DNA from: Sphingobacterium alkalisoli
GTDB lineage: Bacteria > Bacteroidota > Bacteroidia > Sphingobacteriales > Sphingobacteriaceae
Assembly (NCBI RefSeq): GCF_005049105.1
Contig: NZ_SUKA01000001.1
Coordinates: forward strand, 1,454,169-1,518,168
DNA length: 64,000 bases
Direction: 5' to 3'
This document shows positions 8,515-17,555 of the stretch, piece after piece. A model generated the notes under the pieces. It was not told where the DNA came from, searched no databases, and saw only the letters and a list, made by a program, of their open reading frames with translations. Position 1 is the first letter of the stretch, and each line of letters opens with the position of its first letter. Position numbers and translations under genes: made by a program.

Positions 8515-10383
8515 TTAACTCGCTTGTTGAGCGGCTTTTGCTAAAGCAAGCTCTTCTTCAAGATCTAGTTCTACGCGTAAATTATTTACAATATGTTTTT
8601 GCCTATCCGGTGTGTTTTTACCCATATAATATTCTAACAATTGCTGAAGTTTATTCTCTTTAGATAAGATCACCGGTTCTAAACGGATATCTTCGCCGAT
8701 AAACAAACCAAATTCCGAAGGAGATATTTCACCTAATCCTTTAAAGCGTGTGATTTCTGGCTTTCCACCTAACTTTGAAATTGCCCGTTGTCTTTCCTCG
8801 TCGGAATAACAATAAATGGTTTCTTTTTTGTTACGAACCCTAAATAACGGTGTTTGTAAGATTGATACGTGTCCGGCTTTTACTAAATCAGGAAAAAATT
8901 GAAGGAAGAACGTCATCAACAATAGACGAATATGCATACCATCAACATCGGCATCTGTAGCGATTACAATATTATTATAACGTAAATCATCCAGACCATC
9001 TTCAATATTTAGCGCATGTTGTAATAAGTTGAACTCTTCGTTTTCATAGACAATCTTTTTGGTCAATCCGAAACAGTTCAATGGTTTTCCTTTTAAACTA
9101 AATACAGCCTGTGTCTGTACGTCACGTGATTTAGTAATAGACCCACTTGCGGAATCCCCCTCCGTGATAAACAGGGTGGTATCTTGTGTCCGTTCATGTT
9201 TGTCTCCAAAATGCACTTTACAATCCCGTAGTTTCCTGTTGTGCAAAGAGGCTTTCTTCGCCCGTTCATTAGCTAATTTCTTGATGCCAGCTATGTCTTT
9301 GCGCTCTCGTTCTGACTGCAGAATGCGTTTTTGTAAGGCTTCAGCGGTAGCTGAGTTTTTTCGTAAATAATCATCCAGTGCTTTCTTTACGAAATCTATG
9401 ATAAATGTCCGTACAGTAGGGCCATCAGGTCCTATACTTTGGGATCCCAACTTTGTCTTTGTCTGTGATTCGAAGACTGGTTCTTGCACCTTTATTGCTA
9501 TAGCAGCTATAATCGATGCTCTGATATCGGACGCGTCGTATTCTTTTTTGTAAAACTCACGTATTGTTTTTACAACAGCTTCACGAAATACAGCTTGATG
9601 TGTTCCACCTTGTGTCGTATGCTGGCCATTTACAAATGAATAGTATTCTTCGCCGTATTGCTGACCGTGCGTCATGGCAATTTCGATATCTTCGCCTTTT
9701 AAGTGAATAATGGGGTAGCGCATAGAATCTGTTTCAACGTTTCGTTCCAAAAGATCCTTTAGCCCATTTTCGGAAATGAACTTTTGGCCGTTAAAATTGA
9801 TCGTCAGTCCAGAATTCAAAAAAACGTAATTCCAAATCATGCTTTCAACGTACTCAATTCTGTATTTGTAATGTTTGAATATGCTGTCGTCTGGATAAAA
9901 TGTTACCGATGTTCCGTTACGTTGTGTCGTGTCTTTCTGTTCGTCATCGACGAGCTCTCCTTTGCTGAATTGTGCAATACGCGTTACTCCTTGACGATAA
10001 GACTGTACGGTAAATTGGGAAGAAAGTGCGTTGACGGCTTTTGTACCCACTCCGTTCAAACCTACTGATTTTTGAAAAGCCTTGCTGTCGTATTTGCCAC
10101 CCGTGTTTATCTTCGATACTACGTCAACTACTGATCCAATCGGAATACCGCGGCCAAAGTCGCGTACCGTAACCTTATTATCATTGACTGTAATGTCAAT
10201 AGTTCTTCCTGCTCCCATTACGAATTCATCAATGGAATTATCCACAACTTCTTTTAAAAGTACATAGATACCGTCATCATAGGCAGAGCCATCGCCAAGT
10301 TTACCGATATACATCCCTGGACGTAAGCGAATATGCTCTTTCCAGTCGAGTGATCGGATACTATCTTCGTTATATGTAGTCAT
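8515..10383 (-). CDS. parE: DNA topoisomerase IV subunit B
   Basis: ParE is the ATPase subunit of the type IIA topoisomerase that decatenates daughter chromosomes. The 622-residue protein has the GHKL ATPase ([33 protein letters not shown]), the conserved QTKTKLGS lysine loop, and the TOPRIM domain ([11 protein letters not shown] and [16 protein letters not shown]). The N-terminus [20 protein letters not shown] is the bacteroidete ParE form rather than GyrB. The partner gene parC is not in the window. A TATTTTTG box (10408-10415, minus strand) lies upstream of the ATG. Confidence 0.93.
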   Translation of the reverse strand: MTTYNEDSIRSLDWKEHIRLRPGMYIGKLGDGSAYDDGIYVLLKEVVDNSIDEFVMGAGRTIDITVNDNKVTVRDFGRGIPIGSVVDVVSKINTGGKYDSKAFQKSVGLNGVGTKAVNALSSQFTVQSYRQGVTRIAQFSKGELVDDEQKDTTQRNGTSVTFYPDDSIFKHYKYRIEYVESMIWNYVFLNSGLTINFNGQKFISENGLKDLLERNVETDSMRYPIIHLKGEDIEIAMTHGQQYGEEYYSFVNGQHTTQGGTHQAVFREAVVKTIREFYKKEYDASDIRASIIAAIAIKVQEPVFESQTKTKLGSQSIGPDGPTVRTFIIDFVKKALDDYLRKNSATAEALQKRILQSERERKDIAGIKKLANERAKKASLHNRKLRDCKVHFGDKHERTQDTTLFITEGDSASGSITKSRDVQTQAVFSLKGKPLNCFGLTKKIVYENEEFNLLQHALNIEDGLDDLRYNNIVIATDADVDGMHIRLLLMTFFLQFFPDLVKAGHVSILQTPLFRVRNKKETIYCYSDEERQRAISKLGGKPEITRFKGLGEISPSEFGLFIGEDIRLEPVILSKENKLQQLLEYYMGKNTPDRQKHIVNNLRVELDLEEELALAKAAQQAS

Positions 10384-10483
10384 TTGTTAATTCAATTAAG
10401 AACCTGACAAAAATATAAAAAAATCGATGATAATTTGTATGCTATTCATTAAAGAATAGATCTTGCATTAACAGTAAAATCAA

Positions 10484-11272
10484 CTATCTAAATCGGTACC
10501 CGATTGATAAGCCCATCGTTAAGCCCAAAATTGGACCGCTTGGTTTTATTTCCATCATTCTCTCATCGACATGGTAGTCAAATTTGTAAACAGGAGTGTC
10601 ATCTAGCTGTTGAAGAGACTCACGTATATCGTCTTGAACATTTTGAGATAAGGGCTGGGAGGATGTTCCGGTGCCCTTGCCAAAAGCGTATCCGAAATGA
10701 TTACCAATGATTTGCCAATCCAAATAAAAATCTTTAACAATATTAAATTGCAGGCCAATTCCATAGCCAGCACTGATGGCGTTTATTGGACCTTTAATAG
10801 GGACGTCTACCTCCGATAGGATGTTGTCTACTGCGTTGACATAGCTGTAGTTTAGCCGAAAAGAAGAGGTGTACCTTGAGTATTTAAGATAGGGTGCGAC
10901 ATAGAATCTTGTGAATGTACTATTGTTGCCAAAATAAAATCGTATTTCGGGTTGAATCGAAAATCGGTTATATTGAGCTTCCTCTACTGTTTTTTTTGCA
11001 TCTTCGTCCTCTATTCTGTCGATATATAAGTCTTTAAAAGGAAGGTCCCTGTTTGGAGTGAAAGAAAAGCTCAGTCCTATAGATGTTTTTGGCTTAATAG
11101 ATCTTTCGTACTGGAGTTGAAACGTTTTGAAGGGAAGAGTTAAGAGGTTAGTTTTGATAAGTTGTGGAGCGTCTACATTTTCACCATAGCAGTACAACTG
11201 TCCGTATGAATCAAAAACCATAAATGTGAAAATGGAAACTGCTATTGTTTTTAAAAATGTCTGTTTAATCAT
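10484..11272 (-). CDS. DUF3575-like outer membrane beta-barrel protein
   Basis: This 262-residue protein has a signal peptide (TIAVSIFTFMVFDSYGQ) followed by alternating amphipathic strands. It contains KTNLLTLPFKTFQLQYERSI, RFSIQPEIRFYFG, RFYVAPYLKYSRY and a C-terminal GLTMGLSIGYRFR that ends in an aromatic/basic pair, as outer membrane barrels do. The N-terminal strand is like DUF3575 proteins, which often accompany OmpA-type envelope genes. No ligand or enzyme role can be inferred. Confidence 0.7.
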   Translation of the reverse strand: MIKQTFLKTIAVSIFTFMVFDSYGQLYCYGENVDAPQLIKTNLLTLPFKTFQLQYERSIKPKTSIGLSFSFTPNRDLPFKDLYIDRIEDEDAKKTVEEAQYNRFSIQPEIRFYFGNNSTFTRFYVAPYLKYSRYTSSFRLNYSYVNAVDNILSEVDVPIKGPINAISAGYGIGLQFNIVKDFYLDWQIIGNHFGYAFGKGTGTSSQPLSQNVQDDIRESLQQLDDTPVYKFDYHVDERMMEIKPSGPILGLTMGLSIGYRFR

Positions 11273-11345
11273 TAATAAATAGTAGTTACGGCAGTGAAAA
11301 TTATCGTTTATTTATGGTTTTTGATAGGTCGATTTTGGTCAAATA

Positions 11346-11846
11346 CTATCTGCCAAAATCATCTTGTACACGTACTATATCGCTTTCATCGGAAGGGTTG
11401 GACGCATCGGTATGTTGCCAAATTTCGGCAACGACGCCGAAACCTCCTAATCCCACTAAGCGGTGGCGTTCGCCTTGGCTTAAGCGTATAGTATCCCCCT
11501 CTTTGAGTATTTTAAGCTCGTGTTCGTCATCGTTGGGACTTGTTACTACGCCAACTTCACCGCGTACCACACGCCAGATTTCGGCTCGGCGATGATGATA
11601 TTGCCACGACAAACGCTTGTTTGGACCTACGATCAAAATTTTTGGGCTTAATTTTCCTGATATCCTTAGATCTTGTACGTCTAAACCTTCAAAATACGCA
11701 TTAGCAAATTGCTGCGCTTGATCTTCGTTGATAACGAAAAATCCACCCCACGGTCTATTTTGATCAGTGCTTTCAATGGTGAATCCCTGTTCAGTGATTT
11801 TTTCTTCAATTTGGCTGAATAATTCGCCTTTATCTATATATGTCAT
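11346..11846 (-). CDS. Cupin, mannose-6-phosphate isomerase type II-like
   Basis: This 166-residue single-domain protein matches the C-terminal isomerase part of bifunctional GMP/PMI enzymes. RPWGGFFV, the metal-site pattern PNKRLSWQYHHRRAEIWRVV (its HHRRAE), VRGEVGVV and GDTIRLSQGERHRLVGLG form the cupin core. Such proteins interconvert mannose-6-P and fructose-6-P or are sugar-binding relatives. Which applies here is uncertain, because the stand-alone form is short. It is transcribed leftwards, divergently from the helicase gene. Confidence 0.8.
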   Translation of the reverse strand: MTYIDKGELFSQIEEKITEQGFTIESTDQNRPWGGFFVINEDQAQQFANAYFEGLDVQDLRISGKLSPKILIVGPNKRLSWQYHHRRAEIWRVVRGEVGVVTSPNDDEHELKILKEGDTIRLSQGERHRLVGLGGFGVVAEIWQHTDASNPSDESDIVRVQDDFGR

Positions 11847-11977
11847 GGCTCATTGATTTATAGTGACGATGAAGATAATACATTCTTTGAAAATTTCATA
11901 ATCAAAATGGGACTGTAATGTAAATATTTATCAACACGGTGGCCACTGATTTATTTATATCAAGCTCCGATCAGTCA

Positions 11978-12012
11978 TTTGAACGATAGTTAGCCGAGAA
12001 ATCTTACCTTTG
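11978..12012 (+). promoter_or_regulatory. Promoter of the Pif1-like helicase gene
   Basis: TTTG (11978-11981) and TACCTTTG (12005-12012) are 23 bases apart, matching the Bacteroidetes -33/-7 elements. The box ends 9 bases before the ATG at 12022, so the 5' leader would be only a few bases long or absent. Confidence 0.6.
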
Positions 12013-12021
12013 TAGACAAGT

Positions 12022-14238
12022 ATGGAATCTATTAATTACGATCATAACAATATAGTATTTAAGCAGGCTGTAGCTTTTGTCAATCAGACGAACCAGAGCC
12101 TTTTCTTGACAGGTAAAGCAGGGACAGGTAAGACTACTTTTTTAAAATATATTCGCGAAAATTGTTATAAAAAAATGGCTATTACCGCACCTACCGGTGT
12201 GGCTGCAATGAATGCAGGAGGGACAACTTTACATGCTTTGTTTTGGTTGCCATTCGGTATTTTCATAGCGGATTATCCTTTGAAATGGGATGATGCAGAC
12301 AATCATATCTATAATAAGAATCGACTTTTTAGTACGATCAAATTAACCAAGCAACGTCGTGCCATTCTTCAAGAGTTGGAACTTCTGGTCATTGATGAAG
12401 TGTCTATGGTACGTGCGGATACGTTGGACGCTATTGATGTAATTCTGAAATCGGTTCGTAGAGATATGCGTCCTTTCGGAGGGGTACAAGTGTTATTTAT
12501 AGGCGATCTCTATCAGTTGCCTCCGGTGGTGAGGGATAATGAGTGGCAGATTCTTCGTAGTCACTACAGTAGCCCATTTTTCTTTGATGCAAAGGTGCTA
12601 CGAGACAATCCGTTGGTCATGTTGGAGTTGCAGCAGATTTACCGCCAAAAGGATGATGAATTTATTGCTGTGTTAAATAACATCCGAAACAACCTGTGCT
12701 CGAGTGCTGACCTGATGGCCTTGAATGAGCACTATAAGGTAGACTTTAGACCTGCTCAAGATGATCAATATATCACCTTAACTTCTCATAACCGATTAGC
12801 TGATCAGATAAATCAGGAAGAGTTGGTGAAGCTCTCGGGCAAACTGCATAATGTAAAGGCTATTGTAAAAGATGAATTTCAACAAGGAGCATATCCAACA
12901 GAAGAAACACTTGCAATGAAAGAAGGTGCTCAGGTTATGTTTATCAAAAATGATGTCGGAGACGATCGGAAATTCTTTAATGGAAAAATAGGTTTTGTAA
13001 AAGAATTGAAGTTGGACAGGGATCAAGTTGTCGTTGGATTTAAAGATGGTTCAGAAGATGTCGTCGTCCGTCGCGAAATCTGGGAAAATATAAGATATAA
13101 ATACAATAAAGGAGAAGACAAAATAGAAGAGGAGGTACTCGGTACTTTTTCCCAGTTTCCGTTGCGACTAGCTTGGGCGATAACGATTCATAAAAGCCAG
13201 GGGTTGACCTTTGAAAAGGCAATTGTAGACGCGGGTACTTCGTTTGCCGCCGGGCAAGTATACGTCGCTCTGAGTAGGTTGACGGGATTAGAAGGTCTGG
13301 TGTTGCGGTCAAAAATTTCGCCCCATTCCATACGGACGGACTCTCAAGTTGTTGGTTTTATGAAGCGATTGATGAAAGAGGACGAGGTCGTAGGAATATT
13401 AAAGCAATGTCAGCGAGGCTATCTTGGTCAAATACTTTTGCAAAGTTTCCGATTTAATACACTAACGGAAACCACAAAAGAACTGTCCGATAGTTTGGTC
13501 GAACGAAATGTGGATAATAAAGCTGGTGCAGTACAGTTTTTTGAGGAGCTAACTAAGAAGCTCAAAGAGCAGGAAAGTGTCGCCAATAAGTTCGTAACGC
13601 AATTGTATAAAATGTTGTCTGATACAGAGGTTTTGGACTATGATAAAATATGCGTACGTACCGAATCAGCAGTAAATTGGTTTTTGCCGAAAATGGAGAT
13701 CGATCTTATTAATGCTACTCAAAAGCATATTGAAGACTGGCAAATTCGTAAGCGTACCAAGAAATATATTCAGGAGTTGAAGGCGTTACTGTTAGATTTT
13801 AGACGTAAGCATGAGGTGTTGAAACACTGTCTTACGATTGCGCAGGCCCTTACGCGCGATGAAGAGCTAGAAGCTATCCCCCTGAATATTGAAAAGATAA
13901 AAGATGATTCTGTCCATATCAAAGAAGAGGTCGCTGAAAAGGATGTCGATACGAAACAGGTCTCACTGGATATGTATTTAGACGGTTTTGATATCAAACA
14001 GATTGCGAATAAACGTGGTATGGTAGAAGGAACTATTTATGGGCATTTGATCAATTTTGTTGGAAATGAGATCGACGCTGAAGATCTGATCTCGCCGGAG
14101 AAATTGGAAAGGATAGTAGATGTATTGCAGAAAAATGAAGGTAAATCTTCGTCCGAAATCAAAATGCTATTAGGGGATGATTTTTCCTATCCAGAGATAA
14201 AAATTGGACAAAGAATTTTAGAAATAAAAGCAGGATAG
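12022..14238 (+). CDS. Pif1/RecD-like superfamily 1 DNA helicase with C-terminal HTH region
   Basis: This 738-residue helicase has Walker A GKAGTGKTTFLKYI (~31-44), motif Ia AITAPTGVAAMNAGGTTLH, Walker B LLVIDEVSMV, FIGDLYQLPPV (motif III), the late QGLTFEKAIVDAG and VYVALSRLTGLEGLVL motifs, and HKSQG (motif V). This set is the Pif1/RecD2 group. The C-terminal ~250 residues are charged and helical and end in a helix-turn-helix-like segment (KQIANKRGMVEGTIYGHLI) of the kind that follows such helicases in Bacteroidetes. It probably unwinds structured DNA or forks. It runs directly into the atp operon, 33-66 bases upstream. Confidence 0.88.
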   Translation: MESINYDHNNIVFKQAVAFVNQTNQSLFLTGKAGTGKTTFLKYIRENCYKKMAITAPTGVAAMNAGGTTLHALFWLPFGIFIADYPLKWDDADNHIYNKNRLFSTIKLTKQRRAILQELELLVIDEVSMVRADTLDAIDVILKSVRRDMRPFGGVQVLFIGDLYQLPPVVRDNEWQILRSHYSSPFFFDAKVLRDNPLVMLELQQIYRQKDDEFIAVLNNIRNNLCSSADLMALNEHYKVDFRPAQDDQYITLTSHNRLADQINQEELVKLSGKLHNVKAIVKDEFQQGAYPTEETLAMKEGAQVMFIKNDVGDDRKFFNGKIGFVKELKLDRDQVVVGFKDGSEDVVVRREIWENIRYKYNKGEDKIEEEVLGTFSQFPLRLAWAITIHKSQGLTFEKAIVDAGTSFAAGQVYVALSRLTGLEGLVLRSKISPHSIRTDSQVVGFMKRLMKEDEVVGILKQCQRGYLGQILLQSFRFNTLTETTKELSDSLVERNVDNKAGAVQFFEELTKKLKEQESVANKFVTQLYKMLSDTEVLDYDKICVRTESAVNWFLPKMEIDLINATQKHIEDWQIRKRTKKYIQELKALLLDFRRKHEVLKHCLTIAQALTRDEELEAIPLNIEKIKDDSVHIKEEVAEKDVDTKQVSLDMYLDGFDIKQIANKRGMVEGTIYGHLINFVGNEIDAEDLISPEKLERIVDVLQKNEGKSSSEIKMLLGDDFSYPEIKIGQRILEIKAG

Positions 14239-14266
14239 TAAATGACAGATGTACGGTTTAAATAAC

Positions 14267-14274
14267 TATCTTTG
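14267..14274 (+). promoter_or_regulatory. TAnnTTTG box at the head of the atp operon
   Basis: TATCTTTG matches the Bacteroidetes -7 element and precedes atpZ. It rules out TTG 14272 as the start codon, because that TTG is inside the box. The -33 element is weak. Confidence 0.6.
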
Positions 14275-14304
14275 CACTTCGTAAGGGAGCTGATCAATTT
14301 TGTC

Positions 14305-14532
14305 TTGAAAACGAAAACACCGGATAAAAAAGTAAGTAAATGGTTGGTTTTTGCCTCAATGCCCGTACAGATGGGGGTGACTATTTATGCTTTTTACTGG
14401 TTGGGTACATGGTTAGATGATAGGTACGAGGTTGGAGGTGCCTGGTGGATGAAAGGACTCACGATGTTGGGAGTGATCATTTCACTTTATCAATTCATAA
14501 GACAGGTGAATTACATTAATAAGCATGAGTAA
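14305..14532 (+). CDS. atpZ: AtpZ/AtpI-like F0F1 ATPase accessory subunit
   Basis: This short two-helix membrane protein (about 75 residues from TTG 14305) begins MKTKTPDKKVSKW and contains VQMGVTIYAFYWLGTWLDDRY and a second helix GLTMLGVIISLYQFIRQV. The arrangement, with WLD between helices, is that of AtpZ/AtpI-type proteins at the head of ATP synthase operons, which are implicated in Mg/Ca uptake or c-ring assembly. The frame is open from TTG 14272, but that codon overlaps the promoter box. I chose the in-frame TTG at 14305 downstream of AAGGGAG; the exact start is uncertain. Confidence 0.75.
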   Translation: MKTKTPDKKVSKWLVFASMPVQMGVTIYAFYWLGTWLDDRYEVGGAWWMKGLTMLGVIISLYQFIRQVNYINKHE

Positions 14533-14911
14533 ATACTTGAAATATATTCTTTTATTATTGGCTGTGGCAGGCGGAATCTATGGTATTCATTACTTCGTTT
14601 TGGCTGGACAGGATGTCCAACACTATTGGGTACAGTCCGGCTATTCCCTTCAGGGTTTGTATCTTTTTGGATTTATAGCTTCTTTTTTTGTTACAATTCT
14701 TGTCTTACTCGGTCAATGGCTAATGCCACAAAACGTCGGTTTTATATTTCTTGGCGTGATGACCGTCAAGGCTATAGGGAGCTACCTGTTTATTAAGAAC
14801 GGGTTAAATAAGTTTGAAAACGATTTTATTGAGTATAATTTCTTGGTGGTATTTTTTGTTTTCTTGTTTTTTGATGTTTTCGTTGCTTTTAAAGCGATAA
14901 ATAAAACCTGA
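14525..14911 (+). CDS. Small membrane protein of the ATP synthase operon (AtpI-like)
   Basis: This 128-residue protein has four predicted membrane helices (YILLLLAVAGGIYGIHYFV, LYLFGFIASFFVTILVLLG, VGFIFLGVMTVKAIGSYLF, FLVVFFVFLFFDVFVAF). It overlaps the atpZ stop by 8 bases, which implies translational coupling. Proteins of this size and position occur between AtpZ and AtpB in Bacteroidetes operons and are usually labelled AtpI-like. The sequence itself shows no catalytic motif. Confidence 0.75.
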   Translation: MSKYLKYILLLLAVAGGIYGIHYFVLAGQDVQHYWVQSGYSLQGLYLFGFIASFFVTILVLLGQWLMPQNVGFIFLGVMTVKAIGSYLFIKNGLNKFENDFIEYNFLVVFFVFLFFDVFVAFKAINKT

Positions 14912-14976
14912 AAGAAGTAGGTGAAGTATTTTTTTTAAAAATTTTAATAAAAGGTATTTAATGCCAAATAAAGTTG

Positions 14977-14984
14977 TATTTTTG
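14977..14984 (+). promoter_or_regulatory. Possible internal promoter before atpB
   Basis: TATTTTTG matches TAnnTTTG and lies 33 bases before the preferred atpB ATG (15018). It would let the core subunits be expressed apart from the two accessory genes. The -33 element is poor. Confidence 0.35.
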
Positions 14985-15017
14985 CGCAAAATTTTTCATT
15001 ATTCAACGTTAGTTAAA

Positions 15018-16106
15018 ATGGTGAGTCTTAAGAGAACTCTTTTAGTATTTGCAGTGATTTTTTTTGCTGTTAACCCCTTCAGTCTGAGAGCAGCGGATGA
15101 TGTGCATGGAGATGCACCTCAAGCGCAAGAAGATGAAATTAAATCGTATATCGCGCACCACTTGGAAGATGATTACTATTTTTCCTTATTCAGTGATAAA
15201 AAGGCCGGTAAACATTATGGATTTCCGCTTCCAGTAATTCTGATTGACGGAGGTTTGAAAATTTTCTCTTCGGGAGAATTTCACCATGGCGACAATATTG
15301 TAGAAAAAGAAGGAAAGTTCTATAAATTATACCATGGTAAAATTTACAAGACAGATGCGTCAGGCATGCTGAGCTATGATGACCATCAACACCCTACTAA
15401 CGCAAGACCTTTGGATTTTTCTATCACAAAGAATGTTGTAGGATTATTTTTAGCGCTAGTTTTATTATTCTGGGGATTTCTAGGTCTAGCTAAAACCTAT
15501 AAGAAAGGAGCCAATGTGATTCCGAAAGGCTTTAGTCGTGTTCTAGAGCCGTTAGTATTGTATGTGCGTGATGAGATGGCCATTCCAAATATTGGCCACC
15601 GCTACAAAGAATTTATGCCGTATTTACTTTCGGTATTCTTCTTAATTCTGACACTGAATCTATTAGGACTTACGCCGCTTGGTTTCAACGTAACAGGTAA
15701 TGTTAGTATTACGCTATGTTTGGCATTGTTCACATTTTTTATTACAAATATCAAAGCGAACAGAGATTATTGGAAACACATCTTCTGGATGCCGGGCGTA
15801 CCCGTTCCCTTTAAATTTGTTTTAGCACCTATTGAAGTTTTGGGTATGTTTACCAAGCCCTTCTCTCTGATGGTGCGTCTTTTTGCTAATATCACAGCAG
15901 GTCACGCGGTGATCATGGGATTAATAGCTATAGTTTATCTGTTGCAAAATCAATTGACTTTAGGTGGAAGTATAGGCGTTTCGATGTTACTGACTTGTTT
16001 CCTTATGGTGATTGAATTGTTCGTAGCGTTCTTACAGGCCTTTATCTTTACGATGTTATCTTCGTTATTTATTGGTATGGCTGTAGAAGAACATACGCAT
16101 CATTAA
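15018..16106 (+). CDS. atpB: F0F1 ATP synthase subunit a
   Basis: Subunit a forms the two proton half-channels against the c-ring. The preferred start is ATG 15018, giving 362 residues; the frame is open to 14961, but that would add 19 residues spanning a promoter-like box. From 15018 the protein begins with a typical signal peptide (MVSLKRTLLVFAVIFFAV, cleavage near LRAADD) and has a long periplasmic N-terminal domain, as in other Bacteroidetes. The core contains FVLAPIEVLGMFTKPFSLMV followed by RLFANITAGHAVIMGL, which includes the essential arginine. Confidence 0.94.
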   Translation: MVSLKRTLLVFAVIFFAVNPFSLRAADDVHGDAPQAQEDEIKSYIAHHLEDDYYFSLFSDKKAGKHYGFPLPVILIDGGLKIFSSGEFHHGDNIVEKEGKFYKLYHGKIYKTDASGMLSYDDHQHPTNARPLDFSITKNVVGLFLALVLLFWGFLGLAKTYKKGANVIPKGFSRVLEPLVLYVRDEMAIPNIGHRYKEFMPYLLSVFFLILTLNLLGLTPLGFNVTGNVSITLCLALFTFFITNIKANRDYWKHIFWMPGVPVPFKFVLAPIEVLGMFTKPFSLMVRLFANITAGHAVIMGLIAIVYLLQNQLTLGGSIGVSMLLTCFLMVIELFVAFLQAFIFTMLSSLFIGMAVEEHTHH

Positions 16107-16141
16107 TCGAAATTTTTGTTAAATTTTATAAAATAATTATT

Positions 16142-16330
16142 ATGTACAACTTAATTGGAGCAGGTTTAATCGTAATCGGTGCAGGTATTGGTTTAGGTAA
16201 AATTGGTGGTTCTGCAATGGAAGCTATCGCTCGTCAACCTGAAGCAACATCTAAAATTCAGACTGCGATGATCATTATTGGTGCCTTGCTTGAAGGTTTA
16301 GCATTCGGTGCTTTACTTTTAGGTAAGTAG
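16142..16330 (+). CDS. atpE: F0F1 ATP synthase subunit c
   Basis: This is the rotor-ring proteolipid. The 62-residue hairpin has a glycine-rich first helix (GAGIGLGKIGG), the polar loop RQPEA with R31-Q32-P33, and a second helix with the ion-carrying glutamate E51 in GALLEGLAFGALL. It is shorter than the usual 70-80 residues, with almost nothing outside the helices. No sodium-site signature is evident, so proton coupling is inferred. atpB lies 35 bases upstream and atpF 98 bases downstream. Confidence 0.96.
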   Translation: MYNLIGAGLIVIGAGIGLGKIGGSAMEAIARQPEATSKIQTAMIIIGALLEGLAFGALLLGK

Positions 16331-16428
16331 TCAATAGAAAGTACAAACACAATTTGCAACGGTTGGTTGCAGATTGTGTTTTAATTAAACAACAAGGATT
16401 AAAAAATTAACATTTTACACTATATATA

Positions 16429-16929
16429 ATGGATGCATTAATTAATCAGTTTTCATACGGTTTGTTCTTTTGGCAATTGATCGTGTTATTGGTTATTATC
16501 TTTTTATTGGGCAAGTTTGCCTGGAAGCCAATTATTAATGCGTTGGAGGAGCGTGAGAGTGGTATCGCTGACGCGTTAGCTTCTGCAGCAAATGCAAAAT
16601 TGGAGATGTCTCGTTTGACAAATGAAAACGCACAACTTTTAAAGGAAGCACGTGCTGAACGTGATGTGATTTTGAAAGAGGCTAAAGAATTGAAAGATAA
16701 AATCGTAGCTGAAGCGAAAGTTGCTGCTCAAACCGAAGGTGCGAAACTTATTGAGCAAGCAAAACGTGAGATCGAAGATCAAAAAACGAAAGCATTAGCG
16801 GAAGTGAAGGGACAGGTGTCTGCTTTATCGTTAGCAATTGCCCGTAAAGTATTAACCACAGAATTTGAAGATCAGGGAAAGCAAGAGGCATTAATAGCAG
16901 ACTTATTGAAGGATGTTAAATTAAACTAA
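16429..16929 (+). CDS. atpF: F0F1 ATP synthase subunit b
   Basis: The peripheral-stalk subunit is 166 residues long, with one N-terminal membrane helix (FFWQLIVLLVIIFLLGKFAW) followed by KPIINALEERE and a long charged helix rich in Ala, Glu and Lys that dimerises as a coiled coil. It holds F1 to subunit a and binds delta, encoded next. Confidence 0.95.
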   Translation: MDALINQFSYGLFFWQLIVLLVIIFLLGKFAWKPIINALEERESGIADALASAANAKLEMSRLTNENAQLLKEARAERDVILKEAKELKDKIVAEAKVAAQTEGAKLIEQAKREIEDQKTKALAEVKGQVSALSLAIARKVLTTEFEDQGKQEALIADLLKDVKLN

Positions 16930-16956
16930 TTGGTTACGCAAATAAAGCATTAACGT

Positions 16957-17502
16957 ATGTCAGTATTCAAAGTTGCCTCAAGATATGCCAAATCACTTAT
17001 TGATTTAGCACAAGAACAAGGAAGTTTAGAAGTTATCAAAGATGACATGGAACAAATTGTTGCTGTGATAAAATCGAGCTCTGAGTTACAAGCTGTTTTA
17101 GGTAATCCTATTATTAAAATAGACAAAAAGAAGAGCATCCTAGAAGCCCTATTTAAAGATAAAGTACGACCGGAAATACTTGAATTCTTTAATATTATGG
17201 TACGAAAAGGGCGTAGTGAGTTGGTATACGCCACAGCTCAAGAGTTTATTCGCGAATACAACGAAGTAAAGGGCATTGTAAAAGCGGAAGTGACTTCAGC
17301 AAGTGCGTTATCTGATACTAATTTGCAAGCACTAAATGCCAAAATCGCACAAGAAATCAATGCAAAAGTTCTTCTCACCAACAAGGTAGACAAGTCTTTA
17401 ATAGGTGGTTTTGTACTAAAAGTAGGCGACAGGCAACTTGATGCGAGTATCGCTGGTAAATTGAATAAATTGGAAAGACATTTTAGTAGTCAAGGTGTTT
17501 AG
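16957..17502 (+). CDS. atpH: F0F1 ATP synthase subunit delta
   Basis: This 181-residue subunit connects the b stalk to the top of the alpha/beta hexamer. The N-terminal six-helix domain starts VASRYAKSLIDLAQEQGSLE. The C-terminal portion contains NKVDKSLIGGFVLKVGDRQLDASI, the conserved OSCP/delta signature. Spacing to atpF is 27 bases and to atpA 53 bases. Confidence 0.95.
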   Translation: MSVFKVASRYAKSLIDLAQEQGSLEVIKDDMEQIVAVIKSSSELQAVLGNPIIKIDKKKSILEALFKDKVRPEILEFFNIMVRKGRSELVYATAQEFIREYNEVKGIVKAEVTSASALSDTNLQALNAKIAQEINAKVLLTNKVDKSLIGGFVLKVGDRQLDASIAGKLNKLERHFSSQGV

Positions 17503-17555
17503 TTCCTTGGTGAATAATAAAATAATAAAATCTAAAACCCCTTATACGAATTAAC

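Noticed and set aside
14272..14304. TTG 14272 as the start of the AtpZ-like gene
   Set aside because: The codon is inside the TATCTTTG promoter box, so it would not be transcribed.
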